From: Zasmidium citrigriseum
Lineage: Eukaryota > Ascomycota > Dothideomycetes > Mycosphaerellales > Mycosphaerellaceae
Reading direction: 5' to 3'
DNA: 64,000 bases
NCBI GenBank assembly: GCA_002786025.1
Contig: NHNW01000015.1
Span: 806,001 to 870,000 of the forward strand
Shown here: piece by piece, positions 30,273-44,475 of the stretch
Layout: every line of letters starts with the position of its first letter
Numbering within the stretch: the first letter of the stretch is position 1
The notes under the pieces: generated by a model
Seen by the model: the letters and a program-made list of their open reading frames with translations, nothing else
Told to the model about the DNA's origin: nothing
Database searches by the model: none
Made by a program: the position numbers and the translations under genes

Positions 30273-31033
30273 ATGTCGGAGGTTTCATTCGCAAAACAAT
30301 TCCTCACCACCATCGACAAGAAGCCGATCCGCCTCCCCGCAGACCATGTCAGCGATCCGCGCAAATACCCAAACCAGTCGCCCGTAAGCACCATATCCTC
30401 CAGCAAAAAAGAAAGGGAAGAAAGAATATGTCTAACATACTCACTCCCTAGTACATCCTCCCCCGCCAACCACACCCCTTCCCCCGTCGCCAACCCCCAA
30501 CCAGCACCTCAAACACAACCATAACCGCAACCCTCAAACCCATGCGAACCGGCTCAACAATCACCCTCGAGAAAACCACCCTCGACACAACAATCCACGA
30601 CATCAAAACACAATATGCAACCCAAACCGGTCTCTCGCAAGAGAAGATCAAATTGTTGTATAATAAGAAACCGACGAATGATCTCAAAACGCTCAAAGAA
30701 ATGGGCGTCACAGGAGACCTCGAGCTCAGCGTCATGATCATGGGGGGCAGTGGGACGACACCGAGGGCTCAGAGTCCGGCTGTCGCTAAGATGCCGGAGA
30801 AAGAAGCGGTGCCTGTGCCGGATGCTATGGATGTGGATGAGAAGACGTCTGCGCCGGAGAGTGAGAAGGCGAATGTGGAGGCTGAGAAGAAGGAGAGCAC
30901 GGCTGCGGATGCGTTGCAGGGAGAGGAGTTCTGGGAGGATTTGAAGGGGTTCTTGAGTCAGAGGTTGAGGGATGAGAAAGAGGGCGAGCGGCTGGCAGGC
31001 GTATTTCGGCAGGCCTGGAAGAGTTCGTCTTGA
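30273..31033 (+). CDS. get5: GET5/MDY2-like ubiquitin-like protein of the GET pathway
   Basis: Exons 30273-30383 and 30452-31033 flank a 68-bp intron and give 230 residues. The N-terminus MSEVSFAKQFLTTIDKKPIR and YPNQSPYILPR match the fungal Get5 N-terminal domain that binds Get4. A ubiquitin-like fold follows at about residues 60-130 (TTLDTTIHDIKTQYATQTGL, then KIKLLYNKKPTNDLKTLKEM). After an acidic linker comes a C-terminal helical domain (EEFWEDLKGFLSQRLRDEKE), the Get5 homodimerisation domain. The protein helps hand tail-anchored membrane proteins to Get3. Confidence 0.87.
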
Positions 31034-31310
31034 ACCTGAGATGTGAGACTTGGCATGAAGGATGAAATGAGATACCCGTATTACCTCTTTTTATGGACCT
31101 CCCATCTCTCTTTTATCAAAATCTTGAGTTTGCACGCTTGCCCGGGTTTCAGAAGCACATGCTCATTGCTGAGGATCCAAGAACGCCACGTGCAGGACAC
31201 GCATGCTCTTAAGCGAGAAGCATCTCCACCGCGTGCAGGCCGCGCGACACGACGCGACTTCGGCTAGCACTTCATCCCTCCTACTATTCCATCCCAAATA
31301 CCTTTCCTCA
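31034..31310. other. Convergent 3' region, 277 bp
   Basis: It separates the stop codons of GET5 and the MBOAT gene. Nothing else seen. Confidence 0.4.
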
Positions 31311-33195
31311 TCACTGCCCTTTCTTCCCCTCCTTCTTCTGATTCAACGTCTCCTCAACCAACTTCCTCAACTCCAACCCCTCAGGACCCCCCTTACTCCC
31401 CCGTCGCTTCTTAACCTCCTCCACAATCTCATCAACCATCTCATCATACTCCTTCCCCGGATCCACCGGAACACCAAGCGTAGCACCCTGCAAACTCTCC
31501 TGGCTCTCATTCCTCCTCAAATCCGGCCTCGTGCTCCTCGCTTTGACCTTCTTCGCCAACCACGTCTTGCCGGGCGTGAGCAGGAAAAGGTTTAGGGCCG
31601 CGACGCCGAAGATGCAGTAGAAGTAGACGCGCGCCCAGACGAGCATGCTGTCGTGGATGTTGAGGAGGATGAAGGGGGCTGTGGTGAAGGAGAAGGCGAG
31701 TTGGGTTACAGCCCAGGTGAAGATGTCGTAGTAGGGTTTGTATTTTGTTGGTTTGCTGCCGTCGGGGGTGAAGAAGAAGGGGCGGAGGAGGCGGCGGGAG
31801 TCTATTAGAATGTTAATACGATGTCGAAGGTTCAGTGTGTGTTGGGGGACTCACTCTTCGCGACGTTTTGGATGAAGCTCGCCAGGACGAATGTCATGTA
31901 GTATCCGGGAGCAAAGCCATGCCAGAAAGCACTGGTTACGAACGTGGCCATGCTCGCTCGAAATCCTGGCTTCTTCCCCTTAGGAGTTACGCGCAGGTAC
32001 ATGTAGTTCCGTAGCCAGTGGTTTGTGTTGATGTTCCAGTTCCCTAGGTAGGCGTGGCTGTTCTGTGCGAATTCCACACCAGCCGGTTTAATATTCGTCA
32101 AGCGGCCCCAGTCTGGCTTGCCAGTCTTTGGATCCAGACCTTTGTATCCAATGCCGGATAGGATGCAGGCTCCTTCGGTCAGTGTCCAGGTACCGTAGTA
32201 TTTCATTCTTTCTACGAAGTTCATCATGTGGAGGTGGTAGACTCGCCAAAAGAAGTTCATCTGGGCGTAGCGGTCGCTGAGGAGGACCTGTTTGTTGTGG
32301 TAGGCGCCTAGTTGGAGGAATAGCAGAATCCACATCAATCCGGTCGCCATCTTCCACATTGCTGGTGTGGCGCTTCGAGGGATTCTCCTCTTCTTCCGGG
32401 TGGGAGGGGCTTTCATAGGATCAGTTCCAGGAGGGAGATCAAACATAGTTGTCGTGATCCACCTCTCGTAATCAACATAGTCGAACGCCGGGCCAGCCAT
32501 AATCGAAGGGAAGAAAGCCACGAAACCAGCATAATTCAGTGGATCCGGGAGTTTGCGAATAGCCCTCTCCTTCTGCACATCATTAAGCTGAGAGTCCGGC
32601 TGCTTCCCATCCCAAACGTTCCAGCAAAAAGCCGACAACTTCATCACCATCACCATCTGCGCTCCAGTGATATCGACCGAGCTGGGAGAGTCGGCCATCT
32701 GGCGGTAGATGTGGCTGACGGACATGTGGCCCATGAGGAAGAGGAAACCGATCCATGGCATGTATGGTCCTTCGATGTAGGCTGCGATGAGATAGGTTCC
32801 TATGGCATCGAAGAGGATCACGACCAAGCCGCTCCAGAGGTCGAAGAGGCCGACTAGGAAGAAGAGAGTGACACTGCTGAAGGTCAGTCCGAATCAAGCT
32901 GGACGAATTGGGCGGACTAACGAGATGTTAAAGACATTCTTCACTTGCGGCTTGTCGTCAGGTAGCCTCTTGAGTACGGCAGCGAGCGGGTACGAGGTCA
33001 GGAAGAGCACGATGAGTTTGACTGTGTCCAGGGATTAGTATGAGGCTTTCGCAATCGGTTCAGGGTGTTCTTACACTCGTCTGTAGAGGCGCCAAGCTTT
33101 CCCGCGACATATTCGAAGGCTGTAAGGTATTAGTGACTGTTCTTTAGCGAGTTCTGGGTCGAATCCTACGTACGGGTATTGATGTATGGCAGCAT
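31311..33195 (-). CDS. ale1: MBOAT lysophospholipid acyltransferase, ALE1/LPCAT type
   Basis: Exons 33195-33174, 33119-33075, 33021-32922, 32876-31855 and 31801-31311 give 559 residues. The protein begins MLPYINTPFEYVAGKLGAST and has about eight or more hydrophobic helices. MBOAT landmarks are present: PLNYAGFVAFFPSIMAGPAF, the Asn region GNWNINTNHWLRNYMYLRV, and the catalytic-His region TSAFWHGFAPGYYMTF. It re-acylates lysophospholipids in the ER membrane. The C-terminal tail is Lys/Glu-rich and ends KKEGKKGQ; a lysine-rich end of this kind is typical of ER-resident members. Exon 2 uses the GTAAGA donor at 33074, because the nearer GT would break the frame. Confidence 0.9.
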
Positions 33196-33671
33196 GATGT
33201 CGGTTGCCCGGCTGGGCGGTGTGCTACGTGGTCTCTTGTCGCTTGACCTCAACGCATGGTCGAGAAGTCAGAGGAGGTATTAGGATTCGATGCAGTTCTC
33301 GTCTTCAGAGGTCTTCAATAGGAGCTATAAAAAATAATGAGCACAACCTTGGAAGGTGAGTTGTCAAAGGTCTAGAAAGCTGCGCGACGTCATGAGACCC
33401 TGGTTCTTCACGCGCGAGAGCAACACGCGATAAGCTTGGCAGAGCCTCATGGAGCGAGTTCAAACATTCATTGTCTCTGCAATTGCTAGTCTTCAAGATC
33501 TGTGCTAGCCAGCTGTGGTCGTACAACATGCTTCTCCGAACACACTCCTCCTCGCCAAACAATCTAATGCTGAGTATTCAAAAACAAGAACAAACTTCGC
33601 CAGACGCCGCGCTGAGAACAATCATCTTCCCATAAAACCTCTGGCACAAGACCTCGCCGGACAAGTATTTG
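33196..33671. other. Intergenic, 476 bp
   Basis: It holds the ale1 promoter and the 3' UTR of the CENP-A gene upstream on the same strand. No gene or repeat seen. Confidence 0.45.
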
Positions 33672-34266
<595 letters not shown>

Positions 34267-34560
34267 TTTTGCTAGACTATTGCCTGAGACACGCGCCAAT
34301 GCCTTCAAAGTTCGGAGGCTGGGGGCGGTTCAAGACGGGAATCGGCGCGTTCGTGATGCGATTTTCGTGCATTCCAGTCTCGAAGACCGAGATGATCGGA
34401 CGGCGCAGCGATGCGGCGATTCGACGGCGTGGTCGGGGCGGTCGGGATGTCGGGGTGGTTGTGGTTGTCGTTGTTTACGTCGGTGTATACAGGTTGCCGC
34501 ACCCTCGCTTAAAGCGGAAGTACCCCGCTGCACGGACTATGCACCGTGCGCGCGCTAGCG
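34267..34560. promoter_or_regulatory. CENP-A promoter region up to the repeat boundary
   Basis: About 290 bp of normal-composition sequence with CA and TG present, ending near the gtgcgcgcgctagc stretch at 34550. It is all the single-copy DNA available as an upstream promoter for the CENP-A gene. Reading frames here on both strands look like chance. Confidence 0.5.
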
Positions 34561-37500
34561 TAAAAGCTTTAGTGTACTATAAAAAATTCTCGCTACACCC
34601 TCGCTCTTACAGCACTTTAACAACTAGTTATAAAGCCGTACCCTAGCGTATTACTAATAATACTACTAGTAATTACCTCTATCTATAATTAAGCGAAGCC
34701 TATATACGAGTATTAGCTACCTCTAAAGTAATATATAAGGAATAAGTACTCGAGCGAAGGTAGTAGCGTAGTAAGTAAGTAGGTAAGAGTAATATATATA
34801 AGGTTCTAACTACGCTAAGCCGCGCTATAATTAATTAATTTTAAGTTTACGCTTATATAACGCCTACTCTAGACGATACTTACTTATCCTTTTATAGTTA
34901 CTACGTAACCGCCTATTAAGTACTAGTAAGGTATAAAGTAGTATACGTCCTCTAGAGAGCTCTTAAAAAGCTACTAGAGGTAGAAAAGAGTCTATAGAGT
35001 CTCCTTATATTATCTTTACTTTAAAATTAATTGTTCTTTATTATATACGACTCGTAAATAAAGAAATAAAGCTTTTATAACCTATTAAATATTTACGTAC
35101 TATTAATAAGACTAGCGCTAGATAGTAGGATAAAGCGTAGTAAGTAGTACTATAGGTAAATTTACTCCTTTATCTCTTACTACTCTTTATTCTACTATAT
35201 ACGACCTATTCTACCTATTAATCTATAATATAGCTAACGTTACTTCTAGAGTATTAGGAGGCGGCGGTTAGCCTCCTTAACGCCCTAGTAGGTTATAGCT
35301 TCTAACTAATAAACTAGATACGCTATTCGAGGTTACAAAGTACTATACTAAGTATAGAAAAACTAAGCCTATTAGCGAGTTCGTAGCTATTACGAAGTAG
35401 GGTTACGTTAAAGAGTATATAACCTATAACGATTATCGAGCGCTATTAGATCTAACGCGAGCTCTCTATAGTAGTATATAAGTTAGAGCTAGCTAATCTA
35501 CTACCTCCTTAAGTAGCTTAAAGCGTCGTTTTACTACTAGTAGTACTAAAGGAGGTACTAGCCCTAAGCGAATTCGTAATAAAGGCTATAGCTATAGAGG
35601 TAGTTAGTATAGTAAGTCTATAGAGATACGTAATACTCGCCTTTAGGTATAGAACCTCGAGCGAGAGTAATAGGCTAGTAATTATACCGCTTAGAAGGAG
35701 ATAGAGAACGAGGATAGCTTTATAAGTACTATAGGAATACCTAGCTTCTACCCTATTATTTTAAAACTATCCGAGTACTTTATCTATAGTATATATAACT
35801 ACCTACGCTATATCGAGTAGCGTAGATATCTATAACGCGATAATTATTATATCTAGTATAAGGTAAGTATTTACGATAAAGATATTACCTTAGAGAAGAA
35901 GTACTATATTATAGGTAAGTATAATATCTCGAGGGCTAAGTTCCTATATAATCTAAGGACTAGGTAGGAAGACGCCTCTTAAGAGTAATATAGTACCTAT
36001 AATAGCTATCGTCCTACTACTAGTCTAACTATATAGCCTCGCTAGCTACTAGATCTTCGTTATCTATAGAAAGACTAATAACGCTAAACTTAGCGCGATA
36101 GTTTACTTAACTATTAAGAACTACCTTTAGTTTAGCTAGAGAATTGTTTTAATAAGTAAGACTTCTAGGAGAAGCTACGCTAAGTACTCGCCCTTATAGA
36201 GTAAGACGAGGTATACTAAAAGAAGTTTTATAAGGAGCTTAGTAAGCTAAGGATAGAATATTATCCTCGTTATAATAAGAAGTAGTTCGATATAGATCTT
36301 AAGAATAACGTCTATAAGCGATATTATACCGCTAATAAGAATAGGATATCTAGATAACCCTCGCTCTATATAGTAGAGAACGATATAGATCTAGGCCTAG
36401 ACGCTAAAGCTCTAAATCTCTAGCCTCTTACTATAATTAAAGAGAAGCTTATTATAAGAGTTTATACCTTCGTACCTCTATACTAAATCCGTAGCTAATA
36501 GTATAGGTATAAGGGGTATATAGTATACTTTCCTTAAGATATTATTAAGCTCTATAGTAAGCTTCTATTATAGCCGTACGATATTAACTTAGTCGTACTA
36601 AAACTACTACTAAATAAGAAGAATAACCCTCGAATCTAGCGTTAGTTTAAGAAGGATTTTAAAGTTCGTCGCTTAGTAGTTAAACGATAGCTATAGTAGC
36701 TTAAGGCTAATAACCCTAACTATAGTAATATTAAGATTAATAAAGTTAATCTTAGAAACCTTCTAGACGATAGTAGCCTTATATTATACTTCGCCGTTAA
36801 CGCTTAGCGTAATAGTAAGGGTAATCTTATTAAGACTAAGTAGTAGCTAGATCGTTAGGAACCTAATACTACTAAGGAAGACTAAGATAATAATAATAAG
36901 GATCTAGAAGGTACGGCGGTACTTTACCTTAGTATCGATAGTAATATCGTTTAAGATCTACGTAATAAGATTACTAGTCGGAAGTAGCGTCTACCTACTA
37001 TAACGTAGACTACTTATAGTAAGGTACCTCTATCTAAGTTTAATCGTAATTAGAAGCTCTTTACGCTAGTATATCTAGGATTATTTCTAAAGGGGTAGGC
37101 TAACTCTATTAGCCTACGCCCTTATAATATATCCTTTCTTTAATAGGCGTAATATCTTATATATTACGTATTAGGTAGGTTCGCCTAGTATCTAATATTT
37201 CGATATAACGCCTTTAATACCTATATACGTTAGTAGGCTCGCGGTTAGTCTAGCTATATATAAAAGCGGTACCTAGAAGAAGCTAAATTAACGAAGGAGG
37301 AACTTAAAGTAGCGTTTACTACTACTAAGTAAGACTCTACTACTAGAACGGTCCTCTCCTTACTAGTACGCTAGGCGGGTATATTAAGAGGAACTCGTCT
37401 ATTCTAGGCTCGCGTTTAGTAATACCTTATAGCTATTATCTATAGATTAGGTATACCTAGCCTCTTTATTACGACGTCTACCGCTAATCTATAATAGGAA

Positions 37501-40500
37501 AGACTTATACGATATATACCTTAGTATAACGATTAGAAGAATAGTTCGTTAGCTTAGCGTATTACTATTACTCGCCGAAACCTTCGTAATAATCCTTATA
37601 TTACTATCTTCTATATTTAGAGGCGCTACGAGTTATTACTCTAGTATATCCTCTATCTAAAGTTTAATATTATTAATTATTAGAATCGAACTAAGTTCTA
37701 AGGCCGCGGTAGTACTTATTACTATAGCTTCGTATAGTACGATAGAGTACCGTAATTTAATATAGAGTTAGAGGATTAACGTAAGTAATTTACTAAACTC
37801 TAGGGCTAGTATATTATAGCCTTTAACCCTAAGCTAGCTCGTATATAGGCGCTACTAGAAGAAGTATTAGTAATCTCTACTAATACTAATAAGCTTAAGA
37901 ATACCTAGGAAGTCCTTTCTAATATCCTAAATCGAGTTTAGTACTATAGTAAGTATACTAAGTCGTATTACCTTATAAAGAAGAAAGGTATATCTAACGC
38001 TCTACGCGAATATCGCTTTAGCTTCCCTCGGAGAAAGTATAATAAGCTAGAGGTTATAAAGGAGCGTAACCTAAACTATTAGGGCTATTCTACGTCCTAT
38101 AACGATAGCTAGATAAATTACTTTAATCGCCTTCTTACTATATCGTAAATAGCTAATATAGATATTACTTTATATACCTCTCTAGCTACTATTAAGGAAT
38201 ACTTAGCTAAGTATACTAGTAAGAGTAAGGTAGCGACTATATCTTATCGTAATATTATTAAGAAGATCTCTAGTAATATCTTAGAAGCCTATCCGTTACT
38301 TTCGATAGCTTAGCGTACTATAAATTAGTTCGTTAGTAAGAAAGATTAGATAGCCTAAGAAGTCTACTATACGCTTCTAAGCGAGCTACTATATAATAGT
38401 TTATAGGCTATTATTACTATAGACTATCGTATAGCCGCCGAGTAGATAGCTAAATAACGCTATAATATCTTAGAAGATAGTAAAGTTAAGCTAGATAAGG
38501 GACTCTCGCTCCTTTAAAAGTATATATAGTAATACTAACTTAGCCCTTAATATACTAAGACTCTTATATCTATTACCTTCTTCGACTTTATAGTAATATA
38601 TAATTTATTACGAAAGACTAATATAAAGCCTCGACTACTAGATACTCCTTATCGAATCCTTAGCTACTACTCTAACTTCGATCCTTAGATAGAAGAGTTC
38701 TATTATACTAAGATCGTTCTTTACTATCCGTTTATAGAGTACTCGACCCTACTATACCGCCTTAAGACTATAGATAGCGTTATTAACTATAATACTTAGT
38801 CTAAAGAGTATAATATTTATTAATAGTACTATACTTATCCTCGCGACTACTACGAGAAGCCTATTTAAGCGCTAAACTATAATCCGTTTAAGCCTAAGTA
38901 GGGTACTTCTAAAGATTATATAGATACTTACTTTAGCGATCTAGCTAGAGAGCTTCTATATATCCTTCGTAGTATAGATATCGATATTAAAGACGATAGC
39001 CTACGTAATATTAATTCGAGTTACGATTAGGCCTAGTATATTAACTCCGATAGTACTAACGATCGCTATAATATCTACGCTAGCGGCGATTAAGCTTAGT
39101 AGTCTTTAATAAAAGATTCCTTTCCTATTAATTAAAATGTATAGTTATAGTTATAGGGGGCTATTAATCGTCTTAACCTCGAGTAATATATATTCTTTAA
39201 TATTGTTATAGCCTATTATAATAAGTACTTACGGCGAATCGATTATCTACCGCTTTATATTAACCTTAACGAACGTACTAGTACTAGTAAGTTATATACC
39301 TTAATAGTACTCTACGCGTACCTCTAGAAGCGTATAAAAGTAGCTAGACTTCCTAATCTAGTTATACGCGCTACTCCTACTAGCGTTACTACTTATAGTA
39401 TTAAGGGGAAGACCTTATATTCTCTCCTTAGCCTACTCGTAAAGACTACTTTTACGCTACTTTAACCTTAGAAGGTTAACGCTCTATACTATAAGTAGAA
39501 GTACGCTATCTACCTTATTATTAACGAGAAGTCTATAATTAATATATTAACTATATATTTTATCGATTAGAGACTACGTAGTATTCTCTCTAAGCTAAAC
39601 TCGCAATTTAATAGCCTTAGTATTATTCTTATAGGCGACTTCTTCTAGCTTCTACTAGTTAATAGGCGGCTATTATTTAGTTTACTAAATCTAAAGAGAG
39701 ATAAGGATCGTAGCGGAAGAGAGGCCTACTTTAATATTAATCGTACTCTCGAGTTAGTTAAGAACTAACGTTAGGCCTCTTAGATACTATAAATATAGGG
39801 CTTTCGTTATATCCTCGAGAATATACGTAATAGTACTATTACCGTTAAAAATTAGTAACTTCTTAATACTCGAGCCTAACTATTTCTATCTATTAAGTAG
39901 TATAGCTTATTTACGGACGCTCTACGTATCTACGGCCGAAAGGATAAGGTTAAGCTCTTTAATCTTCTTTGTATACGTTAGATACTAACCGCGATTAAGG
40001 TTATCGAAGCTACGTATAGTAGTAATCTAACTATAGTAAGTAAAGCTAACTCTAATTAAGCTAAAAACTTATAGAAGTCTATACGACTAGTAGTAGGGTA
40101 TAGAGTTATACTTACTACGAATCTATAGACTAAGCGTAGGCTTAATAACGGTATAATTAGAACTATTTATAATATTATCTAGTCTACTAATAATACTAGC
40201 TACTCTAATCCTACTTCTAATCTACTATAGTATATCGCCGTTATCTTTGATAAGTATAATTAGCGTAAGGTAGATAAACCTAGTAATAGTAACCTACTAA
40301 CTAAAGACCCGCCTAACCGTCTAGTTATAGGTTTTAAGGACGATCGTCTAATCGTACCTATCTTCCGTATAAGTTATAACTATATAATAGGGAACTATAA
40401 TTATCGGCGAATATAGTTCCCTCTTACTCTAGTATATACTATTACTATTTATAAAGCCTAAGGCTTAATAGTAGATTAAGTAGTATTAAACTTTACTAAG

Positions 40501-41060
40501 AAGGACTTTATAGCTAGTCTATTATACGTAGCTATATTACGAGTTTAATCTATAGACGGTTTAATATTCGACGAGCCCTTCGACTTCGATTACTTCTAGA
40601 AGAGTAAAGTATCTAATATCCCTACTCTTCGACTCGCTAATATTTAACGTCGTCGACTCTAACGTATTCGTACTAGTATTAAGCTAGAAGAAGAAGATAT
40701 CGCGCCCTTAAACTAACTTCTTACCTAAGTAGCTACTTTACCTAATAATAAGGATCTCGTACTTAATAGTAACGCTAATAATAAAGAAGACTTCGAGTTT
40801 AGTAATATTAACGATACGAGTAATAACGGTAACTTTATTAGTAATAACTAGACTATAGAAGAGTAGTAAGTAGAGGATAGAGAGGAGGATATAACTATAA
40901 TAAGTAGTAGATTAGGCGCTATTCCTTAGACTAACGAGGAAATAGCTTATAAACTTTAGGATTAAGAGTATACGAGTCTATAAAGTAGTATATATAATAC
41001 TAGTATAATTAAGTTACGTAATAGCGGAAGAACCTAATATATATATCGCTCTCGCTTCGC
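34560..41060 (+). mobile_element. RIP-mutated Helitron relic (boundaries approximate)
   Basis: Protein traces in one orientation and in the order expected for fungal Helitrons: a DUF6570-like region (about 36400-36800), a Rep endonuclease region with a GRGS-x-HYH-like site now reading Tyr for His (about 37660-37790) and the two-tyrosine motif EYLAKYTSKSK (38197-38229), then a PIF1-type helicase (39200-40650). Stops are all TAG or TAA, as RIP would create. The last bases with CA/TG are at 34568-34622, so the left edge lies there; a possible TC-type 5' end is at about 34588 (tctcgctacacc). No CTRR hairpin end could be fixed. It is inactive. Confidence 0.75.
37650..40680 (+). pseudogene. Helitron Rep-helicase gene, destroyed by RIP
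   Basis: The helicase part is best conserved at its end: FPLTLVYTITIYKA, GLIVD and VVLNFTKKDFIASLLYVAIL match the final motifs of PIF1-like helicases (Ile-His-Lys-Ser-Gln-Gly and the KKDFAAGLxYVALSR region), with His or Gln codons changed to Tyr or stop. The degenerate Walker A site is near 39270 (NERTSTSK). Dozens of in-frame TAG/TAA codons interrupt it, none of them TGA, because TG no longer occurs. Confidence 0.75.
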
Positions 41061-41444
41061 TTATTTATAGTACTATAACTAGCGGGGCTATAGTATATTT
41101 TATTAATATCTATCTTAATATAGCTAAGGATCCTAACTATAAGCTCTATAGTAAATTCTACTATATCTAGTATATAGAGATAGTTAAGAAAGATTAAATA
41201 CTACTTAATATACCTACTATTACTACTAATAAGAATATAAGTTAAGATTCTAGCCTAGGCTCTCTTATTACTAGTATTAATACCTAGTAGAGCCTCTTCT
41301 ACGTCCTTACTAGTAAGATCTAGTATCGCGTCCTAAAAAAGGTAAAAGCTAGTATACTACTTCTAGATATATAGTAAGTTTAATTATAATATTAACTATT
41401 ACTAGTATTAACGAATTATATAGCTATCCTAATATCTATATATA
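41061..41444. other. RIP-mutated sequence of unknown origin
   Basis: TA-rich, CA/TG-free DNA between the Helitron and the inverted-repeat-bounded segment. I could not assign it. Confidence 0.35.
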
Positions 41445-41860
41445 AAGGTAGGATTAGAAAGTAAAGTTAGAAGCCTAGTCTTAGTAGCTAGGTTAGTAGA
41501 TCTAGCTAGCTAAGAGGAAAGGTTAGGTATAATACCTATAGTATATAGAGGTTACGTATACTTTAGCTTAGAGAATAGAAATAGAGAGCTATAGATCCTA
41601 GTATATAAGATCCCTATAAGTCTAGTACGATAGAGATTTAAATAGAAGATATATACGTCTTAAGTAAAAGGTAGAAATTAGTTTATCTTCTAATCCTTAG
41701 TTTAGTTAAGAGCGTTCTATATACTATAATATACCTATTAAGTAGATAGCTACTCTATTACGCTTTACCTATATTATAGCTTTCTTCTTATTAGCTTTAT
41801 TATACGTAGAGTACTTAGCTCGTTTTTATAGTTCTAATTTCTTCTAATAGTTATAGTCTA
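41445..41860 (-). repeat. Left inverted copy
   Basis: Imperfect reverse complement of 44090-44475. Similarity stops sharply on the outer side at the taggattag phrase and fades inward near 41860. Confidence 0.6.
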
Positions 41861-44089
41861 TAGATCCCTAACGAAATAGCGCTAAGAGCTTAAACTACTA
41901 TTACTAGCTCCTTAACGGCTACTTATATATAAGCCTTAGCTAGGGTATAGTAACTAAAAAATAATAGTTAGACTTAGATTAGTAATAAGAATAAGCCTAC
42001 TAGGCCTAATCCTAAAGAGGAACTAGAAGAGGAAAATAATAATAATACGCTAGGTAGTATAAATAATAATCGTAATAATAATAACGTTAAGACGCCTAAG
42101 TAAGAGCTTAATCGCCTCTAGTAAGAATATACTACCCTATAGCGCGACGCTAAGATTATAAAGCTATAAGAAAATAATATAGTACTTAGACGTAACGTAG
42201 TATAACGACCTATAAACCTAAATCTAGATCTAGGCAAATTAGATAATAGGGACGATAACGACGATAGTAATAACGACGATAACGATAAGTCTAGTAAGAC
42301 GCCTCTACGTTAATAGTAAGACGATAACGTCCCTCTACTATAAAGACGAGAGCCGTCTACTATCTCTTCTATTATTAAGGAAGAACCTATCGTATTCGTT
42401 AATAGCGCGCGTCTAAAGCTTAAGGAGCCTATATTCTTTAAGGTAATATCTATTAAGGAAGTATAGTTATTCCTCTAGAACTTAGACCTTATCTTTAGCC
42501 TATTAGGACGTATATATAGTATAGAGAAGGCGAAGGTACTATATAGTATTATATACCTTATACGCGAAATAAGTAAGAGATAGTATTATATATATAGACT
42601 ATAAACTTAAAGAGCTTAATTAGGGATATCTTTACGCTAACTTTAAGATATAGTATCTTAATATAGTTAGAGACCTAGTAAACTATATACTTACTATTAC
42701 TCTAGAATATAAGTAATATTATTAACGCTAGAACTAGGATATTAAGTAATTCGCCTCTAAATTAAATATCCTTAAGGACTAGCTTAGAAACTATAGCGAA
42801 CTATAGAAGGTATAATACCTTCTTATAAAGCTTAATCTAAGCCTCTAAAGTACGATTATTAAGTACTATAAGATCCTAGTATAGCGATACGAGCTTATTA
42901 CGCTAGTAATACATATTTAGACTACTAATAAGCTAATTATAAGAAATAAACGAGGTCGTAACTATAATAATTATAAGAAGAAATTAGATAGTTAGAGTAG
43001 TAGTAGTAATAGCTATAAATAAAAGAGACGTAAGTAAGATAATAGTAACTCTTAACTAATAAAGAAGAAGGATAGAGCTAAGACGAAGAAAGAGTATCTT
43101 ACTATAGTTAAGTACTATAACTATTATAAGAAAGGCTATTACTTAAACTAGTACCCTAAACCTAAGGACGAGTCGTAAGTAATATACTAAATTAGCGATA
43201 TAACGCTATTCGAAAGAGCGCGCTATAGCGGGTATACTCGCCTTCTCTCTTCGAAGTTTAAAAATAGTATCGTACTCGAGATCTTTCTTCTTAGACGCTA
43301 TCGAGCCGTTAAATATTAATAAAACTATAGCCTCTAGAGAGTACTAGATAATATATAAGTTTAACGAAGGTTAAACGAGTACTCGTAGCGTTATCGCTAT
43401 CGCTACCTTTAGTTAGAGTCGAGTACGTAACTTAGGGTAAGCTTTAGATACGTAACTTATCGCTATCCGAGGTAATAACGGCGATAGCGATACGAGACGG
43501 TTAAATATAACCTTTAAACCTATACGGACGACTATTACGTATATAGACGCGTCTTTTTATATATGTTTTATAGATTCTAGCGCTATATTTATAAAGATCC
43601 TATAGGTACCTATTTATAAGGAAGAGAAGATAGATATATCCGCTATAGCGCGCTCTTTTAAATAGTATTGTAGTAAAGTAGTAAAGAAGTTAGGAAAAGC
43701 TAAGAGCTAGAGTAAGAGTTATACCTAAGCCCTAATCCTTTCTAAGTCGACTCTTAACCTATATAACGCCTATAAGGCGAAGTCGACGCGTCTATTAGGA
43801 AAATATTTATAGAGTATATCCTTAATAATACTATAGATATTAATATTATTCCTATACGCTTCGTATAAGAGGTAAAGCTTCCTTATAGGAGATAAGCTAA
43901 CCTTCCTAGGGTTAATTCCTTTTAAGGTAACTAAGATTACTATTATAAGGCGTATAGTATATATATACGCCTTATAGATTCTATAGGTATAGAACGTACT
44001 ATAACTATAACCTTCTATATATTTAATATAAAGGATAATATAATTATTCTAGAAAGGCTATAGAGATTCTAGAATACTATAATAGTTAT

Positions 44090-44475
44090 ATAAAAACGAG
44101 CTAGTACTCTACGTATAGAGGAAGCTAGTACGGAAAGGATATAACGTAGTTATAACGTAATCGAGTAGCTAGCTACTTAAAGGGTATATCGTAGTATATA
44201 GAACGCTTTCGACTAAACTAAGGGTTAGAAGATAAACTAATTTCTACCTTTTACTCGAGACGTATACGTCTCTTATTTAAATCTCTATTATACTAGACCT
44301 ACGGGGATCTAATATACTAGGATTTACGGCTCTCTATTTCTATTTCCCGTTCTAAGGTACGTAACCCCTACGAGACGTAGGTATTACGCCTAACCTCTTT
44401 TCCCTAGCTAGTTAGATCTACTAACCTAGCTACTAAGACTAGGCTTCTAACCTTACCTCCTAATCCTACCTTTAT
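44090..44475 (+). repeat. Right inverted copy
   Basis: Partner of 41445-41860. Its first part overlaps what looks like the protease-to-RT linker of a Ty3-type element (ITITFYIFNIKDNIIILERL just upstream). Confidence 0.6.

Larger units (their letters stand above)
41445..44475 (+). mobile_element. Gag-protease fragment between inverted copies of one sequence
   Basis: About 400 bp at 41445-41860 match the reverse complement of about 44090-44475 (for example gtactttatag... blocks and taggattag/ctaatccta at the outer ends). Between them a plus-strand Ty3-type gag can be traced (42420-43100, FFKVISIKEV, LIFSLLGRIYSIEKAKVLYS), a zinc knuckle with Tyr for Cys/His (43111-43170, KKGYYLN.YPKPKDES), and a protease site (43565-43590, FIDSSAIFIK). 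No reverse transcriptase follows before the right copy. It is therefore either a truncated or non-autonomous element with odd inverted ends, or two fragments of one family in opposite orientation. Confidence 0.55.
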
